This document shows, piece after piece, positions 18,669-28,719 of a DNA stretch of 38,631 nt. The stretch's first letter is position 1; every line of letters begins with the position of its first letter. The position numbers were made by a program, and so were the translations under genes. The stretch is taken from NCBI GenBank assembly GCA_028282295.1, contig JANQIE010000123.1:1-38631 (forward strand), read 5' to 3'. Under the pieces are notes generated by a model. That model ran no database searches. It was not told the origin of the DNA and worked only from the letters and a program-made list of their open reading frames with translations. This stretch comes from Desulfobacterales bacterium. Lineage in GTDB: Bacteria; Desulfobacterota; Desulfobacteria; Desulfobacterales; JANQIE01.

Positions 18669-19757
18669 ATGAAAGCAAACCGTATTTTCAATTTTAACGC
18701 CGGTCCTGCAGCCATGCCGCTGCCGGTTTTGGAAGAAATGCAAGCGTCGCTGCTCAACTACGCCGGATGCGGCATGTCGGTGATGGAAATCAGCCATCGC
18801 TCCAAATGGTTCGACGATATCATCAACGACGCCGTGGCCCGGATCAAAAGATTGCTCGGCCTGGGCGACGATTTTACTGTTCTTTTTTTGCAAGGCGGCG
18901 CCAGCATGCAGTTCTGCATGATTCCGATGAATTTTCTGCCCGGTGACGCCACGGCCGATTACGTCAACACCGGCACCTGGTCCACCAAAGCCATCAAGGA
19001 AGCCGAAATCCAGGGCAAACCGATCCGGGTGGCCGCCTCTTCCGAAGACCGCAATTTCGCCTATATTCCCAAGAACATCGAATTCAACGCCGGCGCGGCG
19101 TATGTGCACCTTACTTCCAACAACACCATCAAGGGGACCCAGTGGGCCGAATTTCCGGACACGGCCGGGGTGCCGATCATTTCCGACATGTCTTCCGACA
19201 TTCTGAGCCGGCCGCTCGATGTCAACCGCTTCGGGATGATTTATGCCGGCGCCCAGAAAAACATCGGCCCTTCCGGCGTCTGCATGGTGATCGCACGCAA
19301 TGACCTGCTGGACCGAATTCCGGCCGGCCTGCCGACCATGCTCAACTATCAGACGTTTGCGGCCAAAAATTCCATGTTCAACACCCCGCCGTGCATCGGT
19401 GTTTACGCCATCCAGTTGGTGACCAAATGGCTCGAAGAGACCATCGGCGGGCTGGACCAGATGGACGCCGTCAACCGCAGGCAGGCAGGCCTGCTTTATG
19501 ACACCATCGACGGCAGTGATTTCTACACGGGCACCGCCGACAAGGACAGCCGCTCTTTGATGAATGTCACCTTCCGGCTTCCCTCGGAAGAACTGGAGCA
19601 GACGTTCATCGCAACTGCATTGGAAAACGGTCTGGGCGGACTGAAAGGTCATCGCAGTGTAGGGGGTTGCCGGGCATCGATCTACAACGCCACCACCGAC
19701 GAGGCGATGGCGACACTATGCGATTTCATGAAGACTTTTGAACGCGACAACGGTTGA
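18669..19757 (+). CDS. serC: Phosphoserine aminotransferase
   Basis: PLP enzyme converting 3-phosphohydroxypyruvate and glutamate to phosphoserine and 2-oxoglutarate; it also acts in pyridoxal phosphate synthesis in many bacteria. Length is 362 residues, normal for SerC. Visible motifs are NFNAGPAAMP at the N-terminus, EISHRS (41-46), the cofactor-binding D173 in ISDMSSD, and the PLP lysine K197 in AGAQKNIGPSG. AGGAGG lies ten bases before the ATG. It is the only plus-strand gene in the first 36 kb and is divergent from hisD. serA is not adjacent. A terminator follows it at 19829-19860. Confidence 0.97.
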   Translation: MKANRIFNFNAGPAAMPLPVLEEMQASLLNYAGCGMSVMEISHRSKWFDDIINDAVARIKRLLGLGDDFTVLFLQGGASMQFCMIPMNFLPGDATADYVNTGTWSTKAIKEAEIQGKPIRVAASSEDRNFAYIPKNIEFNAGAAYVHLTSNNTIKGTQWAEFPDTAGVPIISDMSSDILSRPLDVNRFGMIYAGAQKNIGPSGVCMVIARNDLLDRIPAGLPTMLNYQTFAAKNSMFNTPPCIGVYAIQLVTKWLEETIGGLDQMDAVNRRQAGLLYDTIDGSDFYTGTADKDSRSLMNVTFRLPSEELEQTFIATALENGLGGLKGHRSVGGCRASIYNATTDEAMATLCDFMKTFERDNG

Positions 19758-19792
19758 TATTAAACCGGCGACTGAATCTGCAAACCGTCGTC

Positions 19793-19860
19793 ATGCCGGA
19801 CTTGATCCGGCATCCAGAATTGACGCTGGATTCCGGCGCTCGCCGGAATCACAATTTTTT
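19793..19860 (+). terminator. Twin hairpins (REP-like) ending in a terminator for serC
   Basis: Hairpin 1 is ATGCCGGA/TCCGGCAT (19793-19813). Hairpin 2 is a 10-bp perfect stem GATTCCGGCG/CGCCGGAATC (19829-19850), followed by ACAATTTTTT. The second works as a rho-independent terminator on the plus strand. The pair also has the look of a dispersed palindromic repeat. Confidence 0.7.
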
Positions 19861-19900
19861 AAGGTATTTTATTGCCGGGTTGATACCAGCGGTTCAATGA

Positions 19901-22195
19901 TCAACCGGCTTTCGACGCCTTCAGGTCTCCAACAACTCTTCGGATCATCGCATCCAGATCGGTCTTGATGATCGGTTTGAGCAGATAACCGTCGATACCC
20001 AGGGTTTGCGCTCTTTCCGGCGACAGTTTATCGCTGAATCCGGTGCACACAATCACCGGGATACCCGACCGGACAGCCCGCATGGCCTCGATGAGTTGAT
20101 CGCCGGTCATCGCCGGCATGGTCATGTCGGTGATCACCAGATCGTATTTATGCGGCGCGGCCTTGAAAGCGGCCAGGGCATCCGTACTGCTGGTGCAGGT
20201 TGTCACGATATACCCCAGCCGCGCCAGCATGTTGCCCATCATTTTCGCGACGGCGACTTCATCATCCACCAACAAAATACGTTCCGCTCCCCCCACGGCA
20301 TCGTATGTCGTCTGACTGGAGTGTTCATCGCCCATCGCGTCCAGGCAGGGCAGGTAAACGTCAACCACCGTGCCCTGCCCGTTGTTGGCGCGAATGACGA
20401 TTTCCCCTTTGCTGCGTTTGACAATCCCGTGGACCACCGATAACCCGAGGCCGGTGCCCTTGGTTTTGGATTTGGTGGTAAAATAGGGATCGAACACCCG
20501 CTCGATGACATCGGGCGGTATCCCCACACCGGTATCGCTGAACGACAGACAGGCGTAGCAGGCGGCCTTCGGCGAGGGGATCTGGTTCACCAGGTCTGCT
20601 TGCGCCATTTCAGTGAGTTTGATTTCCAGCACGCCGCCGGCATCTTCCATGGCGTGAAAGGCGTTGGTCACCAGATTCATGCCGATCTGGTGCAGTTGGG
20701 TCGGATTGGCCAGCACCGGTTTGCAACGCCTGTCGATCTGCTCTTTGATTTCAATGGTGCTGGGCAGCAACGAGCGGGACAGCTTGATAAGCTCCCTTAA
20801 CACGGTTTGCACCTGCACCGGTTTCACCTCAATGTCCGACTGCCGGCTGAAGGTCAGAATCTGCCCGACCAGTTCCTTGGCCCGCTGCCCGGCTTTGTTG
20901 ATCTGCCGCAAACAGTCGTGGGTCCAGCTTTCCGGTGGGTTGGCATCCATGCCCATTTCGGCGTAGCCCAGGATCGGGGTCAGCATATTGTTAAAATCAT
21001 GGGCAATGCCGCCGGCCAGGACCCCAATGGCTTCAACCTTCTGCATACGGCGCAACTGCGATTCGAGCGACTCGCGCTCCTTTTGATTGCGAATTTTTTC
21101 CGTGCTGTCGAAAACGATCGAATAAAGCAGTTCACGGCCGCCGACCTCAATCGGACCGGCGTGAATTTCAACGTCCCGGATATCGCCGTTTTTCAACCGG
21201 TGCCGGAATTGAAAAAAGGTGCGGTTCTCGCTGTGAAAGCGCTCTAGCTCGATGTCGACCTGCTCTGGTGTCATACAGTTGATTTGATGAATGGTCAGCG
21301 TGATCAATTCTTCATACGAGTAACCGTAAAACTGAACAGCGGCATGATTGGCGTCGACTACCGCGCCGTCGACCAGGTCGATCAACAACATCACGGTATG
21401 ACTGTTTTGGAACAGGCTGCGATAGCGTTCCTCGCTGTCACGCAGGGCGGTTTCCGTGCGCTGTTGCTTTTTTGCCCGCTGTTGGAGTTGGGCGCTCATG
21501 GCATTGACACCGGCCTGCAAATGACCGATTTCATCCCGGCTGCCGCCGTGATCGATCCGAACCGTCAGGTCGCCCTGCTCGATCTGCTTGACGCAGGACA
21601 AGGTGGTGCGGATCCGCCCTGCGAAACGGCGCACAAACAGCGTTGTGATCACCGCCCCGATTCCAAGAATGAGCAACGCCGCGCCACCGACATGCTGCAG
21701 GTAATCGTTGCGGCGGGCAGACAAGGCATCGCGGCTCACCGCCAGACCCACCAGCCAGTTGATCGGATAGATGGTGCCGAATACGGCCAGACACCTTTCG
21801 CCGTCGGCGTTGTATTCAACGCTGCCGTTATTGCGGGCAAACATTTGCCGGATGTGGGGTGCGTCAATCGATTCGCCCATGCGGCGCCCCGGCTGGAAAA
21901 GCACGCGGTTCGGGGCTTCGATGACAAACAGGGTGACAGTTGCGGAAATATCGGGGTTGCGGACCAGGGCCTGTTGAAGTTCACCCGCCTTTTTGACGGC
22001 GGCCCTGACGCCGTTGCGATTGAGGGTTTCGAACAGGATTTGCCGGGAAGAGGTAAGTTCCAGGGCCAGCAACCGTTCCTCCAAACGATAGACAAGTTCG
22101 TTAATAAAAAAGGTCCCGATCAAAATAACCGCCATTGTCATAACCGTTAAAAGTGACAATGAAAAAAGGTTGATTTTGGTCGCAATACGCATCAT
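19901..22195 (-). CDS. Hybrid sensor histidine kinase (HAMP-PAS-kinase-receiver)
   Basis: Membrane kinase of 764 residues. Helices at about 8-32 and 168-190 enclose a periplasmic sensor of roughly 135 residues. Then come HAMP (188-241, with EQGDLTVRID), PAS (250-370), HisKA with H399 in GGIAHDFNNML, HATPase with N507/N511, DTGVGIP (554-560) and GTGLGL (580-585), and a C-terminal receiver with D690 in VITDMTMP. There is no HPt domain, so phosphate must go to a separate protein or the receiver acts on the kinase itself. The upstream gene encodes an LsrB-like binding protein, a pairing that recalls periplasmic-protein-assisted kinases such as LuxPQ and TorTS. Two ATGs in tandem at 22195 and 22192 are both compatible with AAGGAT. 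Confidence 0.95.
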   Translation of the reverse strand: MMRIATKINLFSLSLLTVMTMAVILIGTFFINELVYRLEERLLALELTSSRQILFETLNRNGVRAAVKKAGELQQALVRNPDISATVTLFVIEAPNRVLFQPGRRMGESIDAPHIRQMFARNNGSVEYNADGERCLAVFGTIYPINWLVGLAVSRDALSARRNDYLQHVGGAALLILGIGAVITTLFVRRFAGRIRTTLSCVKQIEQGDLTVRIDHGGSRDEIGHLQAGVNAMSAQLQQRAKKQQRTETALRDSEERYRSLFQNSHTVMLLIDLVDGAVVDANHAAVQFYGYSYEELITLTIHQINCMTPEQVDIELERFHSENRTFFQFRHRLKNGDIRDVEIHAGPIEVGGRELLYSIVFDSTEKIRNQKERESLESQLRRMQKVEAIGVLAGGIAHDFNNMLTPILGYAEMGMDANPPESWTHDCLRQINKAGQRAKELVGQILTFSRQSDIEVKPVQVQTVLRELIKLSRSLLPSTIEIKEQIDRRCKPVLANPTQLHQIGMNLVTNAFHAMEDAGGVLEIKLTEMAQADLVNQIPSPKAACYACLSFSDTGVGIPPDVIERVFDPYFTTKSKTKGTGLGLSVVHGIVKRSKGEIVIRANNGQGTVVDVYLPCLDAMGDEHSSQTTYDAVGGAERILLVDDEVAVAKMMGNMLARLGYIVTTCTSSTDALAAFKAAPHKYDLVITDMTMPAMTGDQLIEAMRAVRSGIPVIVCTGFSDKLSPERAQTLGIDGYLLKPIIKTDLDAMIRRVVGDLKASKAG

Positions 22196-22205
22196 TTGAT
22201 CCTTA

Positions 22206-22268
22206 CAAAAAAAATCAGGATCAGGCCAAGGGCCAATCCATACCAGCTATCGGCCGACCGATCCTGAT
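22206..22268 (-). terminator. Terminator or attenuator directly before the kinase gene
   Basis: On the minus strand, ATCAGGATC (22268-22260) pairs with GATCCTGAT (22222-22214), followed at once by eight Ts (22213-22206). An inner GGCC/GGCC extends the stem. The T-run ends only about ten bases before the kinase start, and the ribosome site lies right behind it. The plus strand also has five Ts after the stem. Confidence 0.7.
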
Positions 22269-22349
22269 GGTTTTTCCTTCGCGGTCGTCAGGCTGCGAGA
22301 TGACGACTGCGGCGCACAGCCAATCGCCCTGCGCTTTGTTATCCCTGCG

Positions 22350-23342
22350 TCAGAAATTGTATTGCCCCACATTTTCCGCGGTAAATTCCATCACCGGCAA
22401 GGCAACCTGCAGGTTGAGCCGGTCCCGGCGCGGTGTGAACCGGCCCAGACGGCCGGCGCTGAACATCTCGCCGGCCTTCAACCCGCCGGTCAACAATTGG
22501 CGGGCGACATAGACGGTCAGGTAGCCATGGTCGGGCGCGTTCCAGAGCAGGACCTTCCTGACAGTCCCTTGCAGCAAATAGCTACGCATCAAATTGGGCG
22601 TGGCATTGCCGACCACGGCAACGTCGCCTTGCCGGCCGGCGTCGTTGACCGCCCTGGCGGCACCGGGCAGATTCGGAACCCCAAGTGCAATAATCCCTTT
22701 CAAAGATGGAAAACTTCTAAGATAGTCCTGGGCAATACGGTAAGACTTTTCAGAGCTTTCATTGGCAGGACGAATGTCGAGAATATTGATGGCGGGATAT
22801 TGTGAATAGATTCGGCGTTTAATGGCCTGAATCCAGCGCACCTGATTGGGGGCGGTAAACGTCGTCGTGATGATGGCAATGTCGGCCTCGGTGCCGACCT
22901 GTGCCACCAGGGCGGCCACCAGGGCGTTGCCGAACTTTTCGTAATCGACGAGATTGACGAAAAACTCACGAAAGTCGGCATCGCCGTCCCAACTGATAAC
23001 GCGGATACCCGCAGCATGGGCTTTTTTCAGAACCGGCACAATCGCCGCCGAATCGTTGGCGGCCACGGCGATCAAATCGGGGCGGGTGGGAATGATTTGT
23101 TCCAACAGAATGATCTGCTGTTCCGTCGTGGCCTCGGTGGGGCCGATCCAGGTGACATCGACATCCGGCAATTCGGCCGTCGCCGCATCGATGCCGGTCT
23201 TGACCGCGTCATAATATTTGATTCCCACAAGTTTGGGCATGATGACGATCCGGTAGCGGGCCGCGCTTGCCGTGACAAGGGGGAATCCAACGAAAAGTAT
23301 GACGAGCGTTAAGGCAAATGAGAGTCTGTGATTGAATCGCAA
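22350..23342 (-). CDS. Periplasmic sugar/autoinducer-binding protein, LsrB/RhaS type
   Basis: Exported solute-binding protein of 330 residues with a signal peptide (about 1-27). It resembles the AI-2 receptor LsrB throughout: MPKLVGIKYY at the start, SWDGD near the middle, VGNATPNLMRSYLLQGTV, and a C-terminal NVGQYNF. By eye against remembered LsrB, the ligand-contacting Lys, the Asp of WDxD and one Gln are kept, while D166 is Asn and the PDA stretch is LGV, so the ligand may not be AI-2. No permease or ATPase gene is adjacent. It is followed by the hybrid kinase gene and may present ligand to it. The start is TTG, supported by GGAG nine bases upstream and no nearby ATG. Confidence 0.85.
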   Translation of the reverse strand: MRFNHRLSFALTLVILFVGFPLVTASAARYRIVIMPKLVGIKYYDAVKTGIDAATAELPDVDVTWIGPTEATTEQQIILLEQIIPTRPDLIAVAANDSAAIVPVLKKAHAAGIRVISWDGDADFREFFVNLVDYEKFGNALVAALVAQVGTEADIAIITTTFTAPNQVRWIQAIKRRIYSQYPAINILDIRPANESSEKSYRIAQDYLRSFPSLKGIIALGVPNLPGAARAVNDAGRQGDVAVVGNATPNLMRSYLLQGTVRKVLLWNAPDHGYLTVYVARQLLTGGLKAGEMFSAGRLGRFTPRRDRLNLQVALPVMEFTAENVGQYNF

Positions 23343-23513
23343 TGGTAATGTCTCCGTATAAAATAAAGATTACGTCAACAAAACAAGTCGATCCAGGATT
23401 TGCCGTGCCGTTCAAATTTTTTTTGTGATCTTTTTTGCGATTTTAATCAAGTACCATATTACCAGAGGCAGTGCAATATAGACACGTTCCAATCCCAAAA
23501 CAACATCGGATAG

Positions 23514-23539
23514 GCCGGCCGCGCCTGCCGGCGGCCGGC
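23514..23539. other. GC-rich hairpin between MCP-D and the binding-protein gene
   Basis: A 9-bp stem, GCCGGCCGC (23514-23522) with GCGGCCGGC (23531-23539), lies seven bases after the MCP-D stop. There is no T-run on the minus strand. It could be a transcript end-protecting structure or a weak terminator. Confidence 0.4.
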
Positions 23540-23545
23540 GCCATT

Positions 23546-26278
23546 TTAATATCGTTCGAACCCGGAGTCCGAAATCGTATCGCCGGACACCTGCGAATTC
23601 ATGTCAATGGCATACCCTGCAGCCGGGTCGACGGACTCGTCACCATTGCCGTTTTTCCGGGAAGCGCAAACATCTTCCGATTTGAACTGCAACGTATCGG
23701 CCTGCGGCACGGCCTTGGCCGGACGATTACTTCTTTCGGCCGTAAAGCGATCGACTTTAAAATATGCAATGACACTTTGCATCGATTCGGCCTGTCCGGC
23801 AAGTTCCTCGGCGGTCGACGCCATTTCCTCTGAAATTGAGGCATTTTGCTGAATCACCTGATCGAGTTGCTGGATGGCTTTGTTCACCTGCTCGGCCCCG
23901 CTGTTCTGCTCATTGCTGGCCGCGCTGATCTCCTGGACCAGGTCGGATGTTTTCTGAATATCCGGAACAATCCGGGCCAACAAGTCACCGGCTTGCTCGG
24001 CCACCTCGACACTGGAGCCGGAAAGTTTGCCGATTTCCCCGGCCGCCGTCTGGCTGCGTTCGGCCAGTTTGCGAACCTCGGACGCCACCACGGCAAAGCC
24101 CTTGCCGTGTATTCCGGCCCGCGCCGCCTCGATAGCGGCATTCAGGGCCAGCAGATCGGTCTGCCGGGCGATCTCTTCCACAATGGAGATCTTTGCGGCA
24201 ATCTTCTTCATGGCGGTAACCGTTTCAGCCACGGCTTTGCCTCCCTGCTGAGCATCCTCGGCCGACTTCTGCGCGATTTTCTCGGTTTGCAGCGCGTTAT
24301 CGGCATTCTGGCGAATATTGGCCGCCATCTGCTCCATTGATGAAGAGGCCTCCTCGGCCGAAGCGGCCTGTTCACTGGCGCCCTGGGACATTTCCTCGGA
24401 GCTGCCGCTCATTTGCTGACTGCCTCCGGCGACATTGCTTGCGGCTGCAATTATATCACCGACAATATCGCTGAGCTTGGTCACCATAACATCCAGCGCC
24501 CGGCCGAGAATATCCCTGTCGGACAATATCGTCACCTTGGCCGTCAGATCGCCGCCGGCGATTTTTTCAGCCATGGCCGCCGTGGCTTTCAGGTTTTCAA
24601 TCATAGCCGTGAGCGACTTGCCCAGCGTGTCTTTCTCAGACAACAACGTCACTTCGGCATCCAGGTCACCCACCGCGATCTTCTCGGCCACCCGCACCGT
24701 CCCGCCCAGGTTTGCCACCATGCGCTTCATGGCTTGCAGCAATTGCGCGGTTTCGTCCTTGCCCTGGGCTGCGACTTCAATCGACAAATCACCCTCGGCG
24801 ACTTGTCTGGATACATCAACCGCGTAATGTAACGGCCGGGTGATGATCCGGGAGATGAAAAAAGCCAGCAGCATGCCCGCCAAAAGGGCAAACACGGTCA
24901 ACAGGATCAACGCCACGTCGGCCTCGCCGACCATGCTGTCGGCCTTGCGGCCGGCGCGATGTGACATTTCAGTGCCGATGGCCTTGATCCTGCCGATCAA
25001 CCGGTTCATTTCAGCGGTATTTTTTTCGATCAAGGCTTCATCGCGCAGCAGTTTCACCAGTCCGGTCTGATAATCCTCCACGGCCGCCTTAACCCTGCGG
25101 ATGCGGGCCTGCTCGTCCGCGTTGCGAAGTTCAATTTCAATTGTATCCACGTAGCCTTTCAACCAGCCCAGTTCGCGGGTCATGGTTGCAATCCGCGTTG
25201 CGTTTTTATCAAGCATGAATTCGACCTCGGCACGGGCCAGCTTGAGGGCATGAATTTCGGCCTTGTTCAGGTGTTCGACCAAAAGGGTCTGATAGGTAAT
25301 CCCGGCCATATCGGTACCGGATTTTTCCATTACAGCCAGTTCCGTTTCATGATGGGCGGCCATTTCCTCCAGGGCTTCGTTCACCTGATGGCCCAGATGG
25401 TCCAGCTCTCCCTTGAGCGTTTCAATCTCATGGTAGCTGAGTACAACGGCCTCGAATTCTTTTTTATAATCAACAACCGCCCTGGCCGCTTCATCCAACA
25501 GTTTTTTTTCTCCGGCGCTTAAATACCCCGATTTCTCGATACCAGCGAAATCGGCCGTGTAATCATGCAATAATTCCCGGACCACCTTCACCTTCTTTTC
25601 GCCGTACGCCTTGTTTGCAAGCCCGTAAAGTAAAAACTGATTCTGGGCCGTCAACATCTCGCCGGCCATCAAGTCCAGGCCAAGAAAGGCGGTTTCCATA
25701 TGCGCGGTTTTATTGACGTTGTTCAGGTAAAAATACGCGGCCAGACACAACATGACCGCCAGCAACACCAAGGCGCCGAAACTCGTGTAAAGCTTCATTT
25801 TAATACCGAAGTGCCGGTAGGTCCTGCCTGCGAATAAAAACACACCACCCAGCAGGAACAACGCGACGGCGGCCAGAATGAACCAGAAGAGACTGGTCAG
25901 GCCGGTCTTTTCAGGAGTAAAGTGTTCTTCAGCGGCATCCTGCAGCCAGTCGGTCTGCAGTATTTTCAAGGTGGCGTCATCAGTCAGTTTCACCGCCACC
26001 GGTTCAATGGCGCCATGCTCCCCGGCAGATAAAGTGCTCAATTGGCCGTGCCCGGCAGCGTCGTGTGAACCACCGGTTTGTGCCGTCCGCCCGCGGATGC
26101 CCCCGTGAAGGTCGCCGGATGAAGCAATGGCGCTCAACATCAAACGGTCGGCGGGTCCCTGAGTGCCGGCATATCCCCAGTTTGCGCCGCTACCGTCTCC
26201 CTTTGCGGCGGTGGCAATGCCGACCGCGATCATACCCGCCAGTAAAAAAAATACGAAAATCTGCGTTGCTTTTTTCAT
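23546..26278 (-). CDS. Methyl-accepting chemotaxis protein with extra N-terminal module (MCP-D)
   Basis: Chemoreceptor of 910 residues with an unusual front end. It has a cleavable-looking signal peptide (1-26), about 100 periplasmic residues, a membrane helix (129-150) and a short cytoplasmic loop [11 protein letters not shown]. The normal receptor follows: helix 164-185, a long helical periplasmic sensor of about 270 residues (186-455, possibly helical bimodular), helix 455-477, HAMP units with GDL at 496, 537 and 576, the standard signalling hairpin, and the tail SGFERY. The true start is the ATG at 26278 with AAGGGAG seven bases before it; a TTG two codons upstream is not needed. It has its own transcription unit. 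The ligand is unknown. Confidence 0.93.
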   Translation of the reverse strand: MKKATQIFVFFLLAGMIAVGIATAAKGDGSGANWGYAGTQGPADRLMLSAIASSGDLHGGIRGRTAQTGGSHDAAGHGQLSTLSAGEHGAIEPVAVKLTDDATLKILQTDWLQDAAEEHFTPEKTGLTSLFWFILAAVALFLLGGVFLFAGRTYRHFGIKMKLYTSFGALVLLAVMLCLAAYFYLNNVNKTAHMETAFLGLDLMAGEMLTAQNQFLLYGLANKAYGEKKVKVVRELLHDYTADFAGIEKSGYLSAGEKKLLDEAARAVVDYKKEFEAVVLSYHEIETLKGELDHLGHQVNEALEEMAAHHETELAVMEKSGTDMAGITYQTLLVEHLNKAEIHALKLARAEVEFMLDKNATRIATMTRELGWLKGYVDTIEIELRNADEQARIRRVKAAVEDYQTGLVKLLRDEALIEKNTAEMNRLIGRIKAIGTEMSHRAGRKADSMVGEADVALILLTVFALLAGMLLAFFISRIITRPLHYAVDVSRQVAEGDLSIEVAAQGKDETAQLLQAMKRMVANLGGTVRVAEKIAVGDLDAEVTLLSEKDTLGKSLTAMIENLKATAAMAEKIAGGDLTAKVTILSDRDILGRALDVMVTKLSDIVGDIIAAASNVAGGSQQMSGSSEEMSQGASEQAASAEEASSSMEQMAANIRQNADNALQTEKIAQKSAEDAQQGGKAVAETVTAMKKIAAKISIVEEIARQTDLLALNAAIEAARAGIHGKGFAVVASEVRKLAERSQTAAGEIGKLSGSSVEVAEQAGDLLARIVPDIQKTSDLVQEISAASNEQNSGAEQVNKAIQQLDQVIQQNASISEEMASTAEELAGQAESMQSVIAYFKVDRFTAERSNRPAKAVPQADTLQFKSEDVCASRKNGNGDESVDPAAGYAIDMNSQVSGDTISDSGFERY

Positions 26279-26651
26279 TATCAAACTCCCTTCCGAAATA
26301 GTTGATCTTATGACAACGCGTTACATGAATAGGCAATAGTGAAAATGAACACCTTGCAGCCGACAAGAGCCCAAATCGGTCCACGCGGTAATTTCCACGG
26401 CAGCCAAAAAATAAACGCGGGTGCTAAAACCTGCCACATTCTTAAAATACGAACCGGAATCCACCATTTTCGGATAAACAGGAGCAATGTTCATTTACGG
26501 CCGGCGGGTTTGGCTGTCGATAGGGTGATAGAGGAATTTCCTGAGGGTTTTAAAACCAACAGCACCTGAACAATCATGGATGAGATCCGTCTCCCAAAAG
26601 ATCCCGATATACCCCGGTAAGTAACTATTCGGCCCAAATGCAAAAAACTGA
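26279..26651. other. Intergenic stretch with no supported gene
   Basis: I see no convincing reading frame. Short frames of about 80 codons on either strand lack ribosome sites and any recognisable composition. It must contain the promoter of MCP-D, but I could not identify one with confidence. Confidence 0.5.
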
Positions 26652-26701
26652 ACAAAAAAAAGACTGCCGGTCCGCTCCAACACCCTGTCGGAGCGGACCG
26701 G
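26652..26701 (-). terminator. Rho-independent terminator of MCP-E
   Basis: Perfect 12-bp stem CCGGTCCGCTCC (26667-26678) with GGAGCGGACCGG (26690-26701) and an 11-base loop, followed on the minus strand by CAGTC and a run of eight Ts. It starts five bases after the MCP-E stop. Confidence 0.92.
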
Positions 26702-26705
26702 GGTG

Positions 26706-28532
26706 CTAATACCGTTCAAATTCCGCGTCGCCTTCGGTGTCATCTCTGTCCGTCACCGGCATATCATACGTGTAACCGTTCTCGGGATAGGAGTCCTGCC
26801 CGTTGCCGCCGTTGTGTCCGGCCAACGGTTGGCCGTTGTCGGATTCCACTGGTGCGGCATGATGCAACGCAGGGGTTTGAGCGGGCTTGTGTCCGGTTCG
26901 AACCGGCCGGCCGGCGCTTTGATCGATCTTGAAAAACGCGATGGTCGCTTGCAGCATGTCGGCCTGGCCGGCCAGCTCTTCGGCGGTCGAGGCCATCTCT
27001 TCGGACGCGCTGGCGTTTTGCTGGGTGATCTGATCGAGTTGCTGAATCGCCGTGTTGACCTGGTCGGCGCCGCTGTTTTGTTCGTTGCTGGCGGCGCTGA
27101 TCTCCTGGACCAGATCGGATGTTTTCTGAATATCCGGAACGATCTTGGCCAAAAGATCTCCGGCTTTTTCCGCCACTTCCACACTGGAACCGGACACCTT
27201 GCTGATCTCAGCAGCAGCGGTCTGGCTGCGTTCGGCCAGCTTGCGCACCTCGGAGGCGACAACGGCAAAGCCTTTGCCGTGTTCGCCTGCACGGGCCGCT
27301 TCGATGGCGGCGTTGAGCGCGAGCAGGTCGGTCTGCCGGGCGATCTCCTCCACGATGGAAATCTTCTCGGCAATCTTCTTCATGGCGGTAACGGTCTGAG
27401 CCACGGCGTCACCGCCTTCGTTAGCGTCGTCAGCCGATTTCTGGGCGATCTTTTCCGTTTCCAGGGCGTTTTCGGCGTTCTGGCGAATGTTCGACGCCAT
27501 TTCTTCCATGGACGAGGAGGCTTGCTCGGCCGAAGACGCCTGGGCACTGGCGCCTTGCGACATCTCTTCACTGCTGGAACTCATCTGCTGGCTGCCGCCG
27601 GCCACGTTGTTGGCCGCGCCGATGACATCGGCGACAATGGCGCCCAGCTTGGTCACCATGGCGTCCAGGGACTTGCCTAACACGTCCTTGTCCGACAACA
27701 GGTTGACTTTCACGGTCAAATCACCGTCGGCGATCTGTTCGGCCACCCGGGCCGTGCCCTTTAAATTGTCGACCATTTTCTTCATGTTCTCCAATAGCTG
27801 GCCGATTTCATCCTGGCCGGTAATCCGGACATCGGCGGAGATGTCGCCCTGGCTGATGGCATTGGCGACGTCGACAGCCCGGGCCACCGGTCCGGTGATG
27901 CTGCGGGTCATGAAAAAGGCGAGCAGCGCGCCCATTAAAATGGCCAGCCCAATCACCACGTACATCACGGTCAGGGTTTTGTCCCGCGTAGTGCCCGCGT
28001 TTGTCAAAAAGCCGTCGGCCTTGCCCTGGGCAAAATCGATAAAACTTTTGATGGCCGCATCGAGTTTCTGAACGTGCGCCGCCCCCTTGCCTTTGGTGAT
28101 GGCGGCGGCTTTGGATCGTTTCCCCGCCTGCATCAGAGCGATGACTTCTTCGCGAATCGGCCGCCAGTCGGTGAACAGGTTGCGAAGTTCTTCCACCTGC
28201 TGTTTGTTGCCGAGAAACCGTTCGTTGATCAAATCGATGTCTGCATACACATTCTTTTCATACGCGCCTACTTTGGCAACAGCGGTTTTGATGCCGGCCG
28301 CGTCTCTGGCCAGCGCCACATCTTTCATGCTGCGGTGAATCTTGATCAAATCGGCGTTAATGCGAAGTGCCGCCGTGCTGACGGTGTACGGATGTTTGTA
28401 GAGCTTGCCGGTCAGCCCGGAGAGCTTGTGCATGTTCTTGATCGCAAAAACACCGATCAGGACGGTCAGTAAAATTGTCAGGCTGAAACTCAGCCCCATG
28501 CGGACGCCGATTTTTAAGTTCTTGAATAACAT
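26706..28532 (-). CDS. Methyl-accepting chemotaxis protein, four-helix-bundle sensor (MCP-E)
   Basis: Compact chemoreceptor of 608 residues. Transmembrane helices lie at about 13-32 and 187-208, with a helical periplasmic domain of about 155 residues between them that fits the 4HB_MCP type ([19 protein letters not shown]). HAMP units have GD at 229 and about 270, the second of the [14 protein letters not shown] type. The signalling hairpin carries the standard tip, and the C-terminus is DAEFERY. AAGGAACGTTCC, itself a 10-bp palindrome, precedes the ATG. Strong terminators on both sides isolate it as a single-gene unit. The ligand is unknown. Confidence 0.95.
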   Translation of the reverse strand: MLFKNLKIGVRMGLSFSLTILLTVLIGVFAIKNMHKLSGLTGKLYKHPYTVSTAALRINADLIKIHRSMKDVALARDAAGIKTAVAKVGAYEKNVYADIDLINERFLGNKQQVEELRNLFTDWRPIREEVIALMQAGKRSKAAAITKGKGAAHVQKLDAAIKSFIDFAQGKADGFLTNAGTTRDKTLTVMYVVIGLAILMGALLAFFMTRSITGPVARAVDVANAISQGDISADVRITGQDEIGQLLENMKKMVDNLKGTARVAEQIADGDLTVKVNLLSDKDVLGKSLDAMVTKLGAIVADVIGAANNVAGGSQQMSSSSEEMSQGASAQASSAEQASSSMEEMASNIRQNAENALETEKIAQKSADDANEGGDAVAQTVTAMKKIAEKISIVEEIARQTDLLALNAAIEAARAGEHGKGFAVVASEVRKLAERSQTAAAEISKVSGSSVEVAEKAGDLLAKIVPDIQKTSDLVQEISAASNEQNSGADQVNTAIQQLDQITQQNASASEEMASTAEELAGQADMLQATIAFFKIDQSAGRPVRTGHKPAQTPALHHAAPVESDNGQPLAGHNGGNGQDSYPENGYTYDMPVTDRDDTEGDAEFERY

Positions 28533-28649
28533 TTGGAACGTTCCTTTCTAGTACCTCGTACACGGTGTTACTTTTCCCCACGCAGTGAATCGACTGATCG
28601 CCGTGCGACGTGCCCGGCGCTTCAGGGCCACTGTTGGAGAATGAAGCAA

Positions 28650-28697
28650 AAAAAAATTTATAAAAATCCCGTTCCCGCAACCGCCTGCGGGAACGGG
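28650..28697 (-). terminator. Rho-independent terminator of cheW
   Basis: Perfect 12-bp stem CCCGTTCCCGCA (28668-28679) with TGCGGGAACGGG (28686-28697) and a 6-base loop, followed on the minus strand by ATTTTTATAAATTTTTTTTT. It lies 22 bases after the cheW stop. Confidence 0.92.
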
Positions 28698-28719
28698 TAT
28701 CATTGAACGACTGAAGCAA

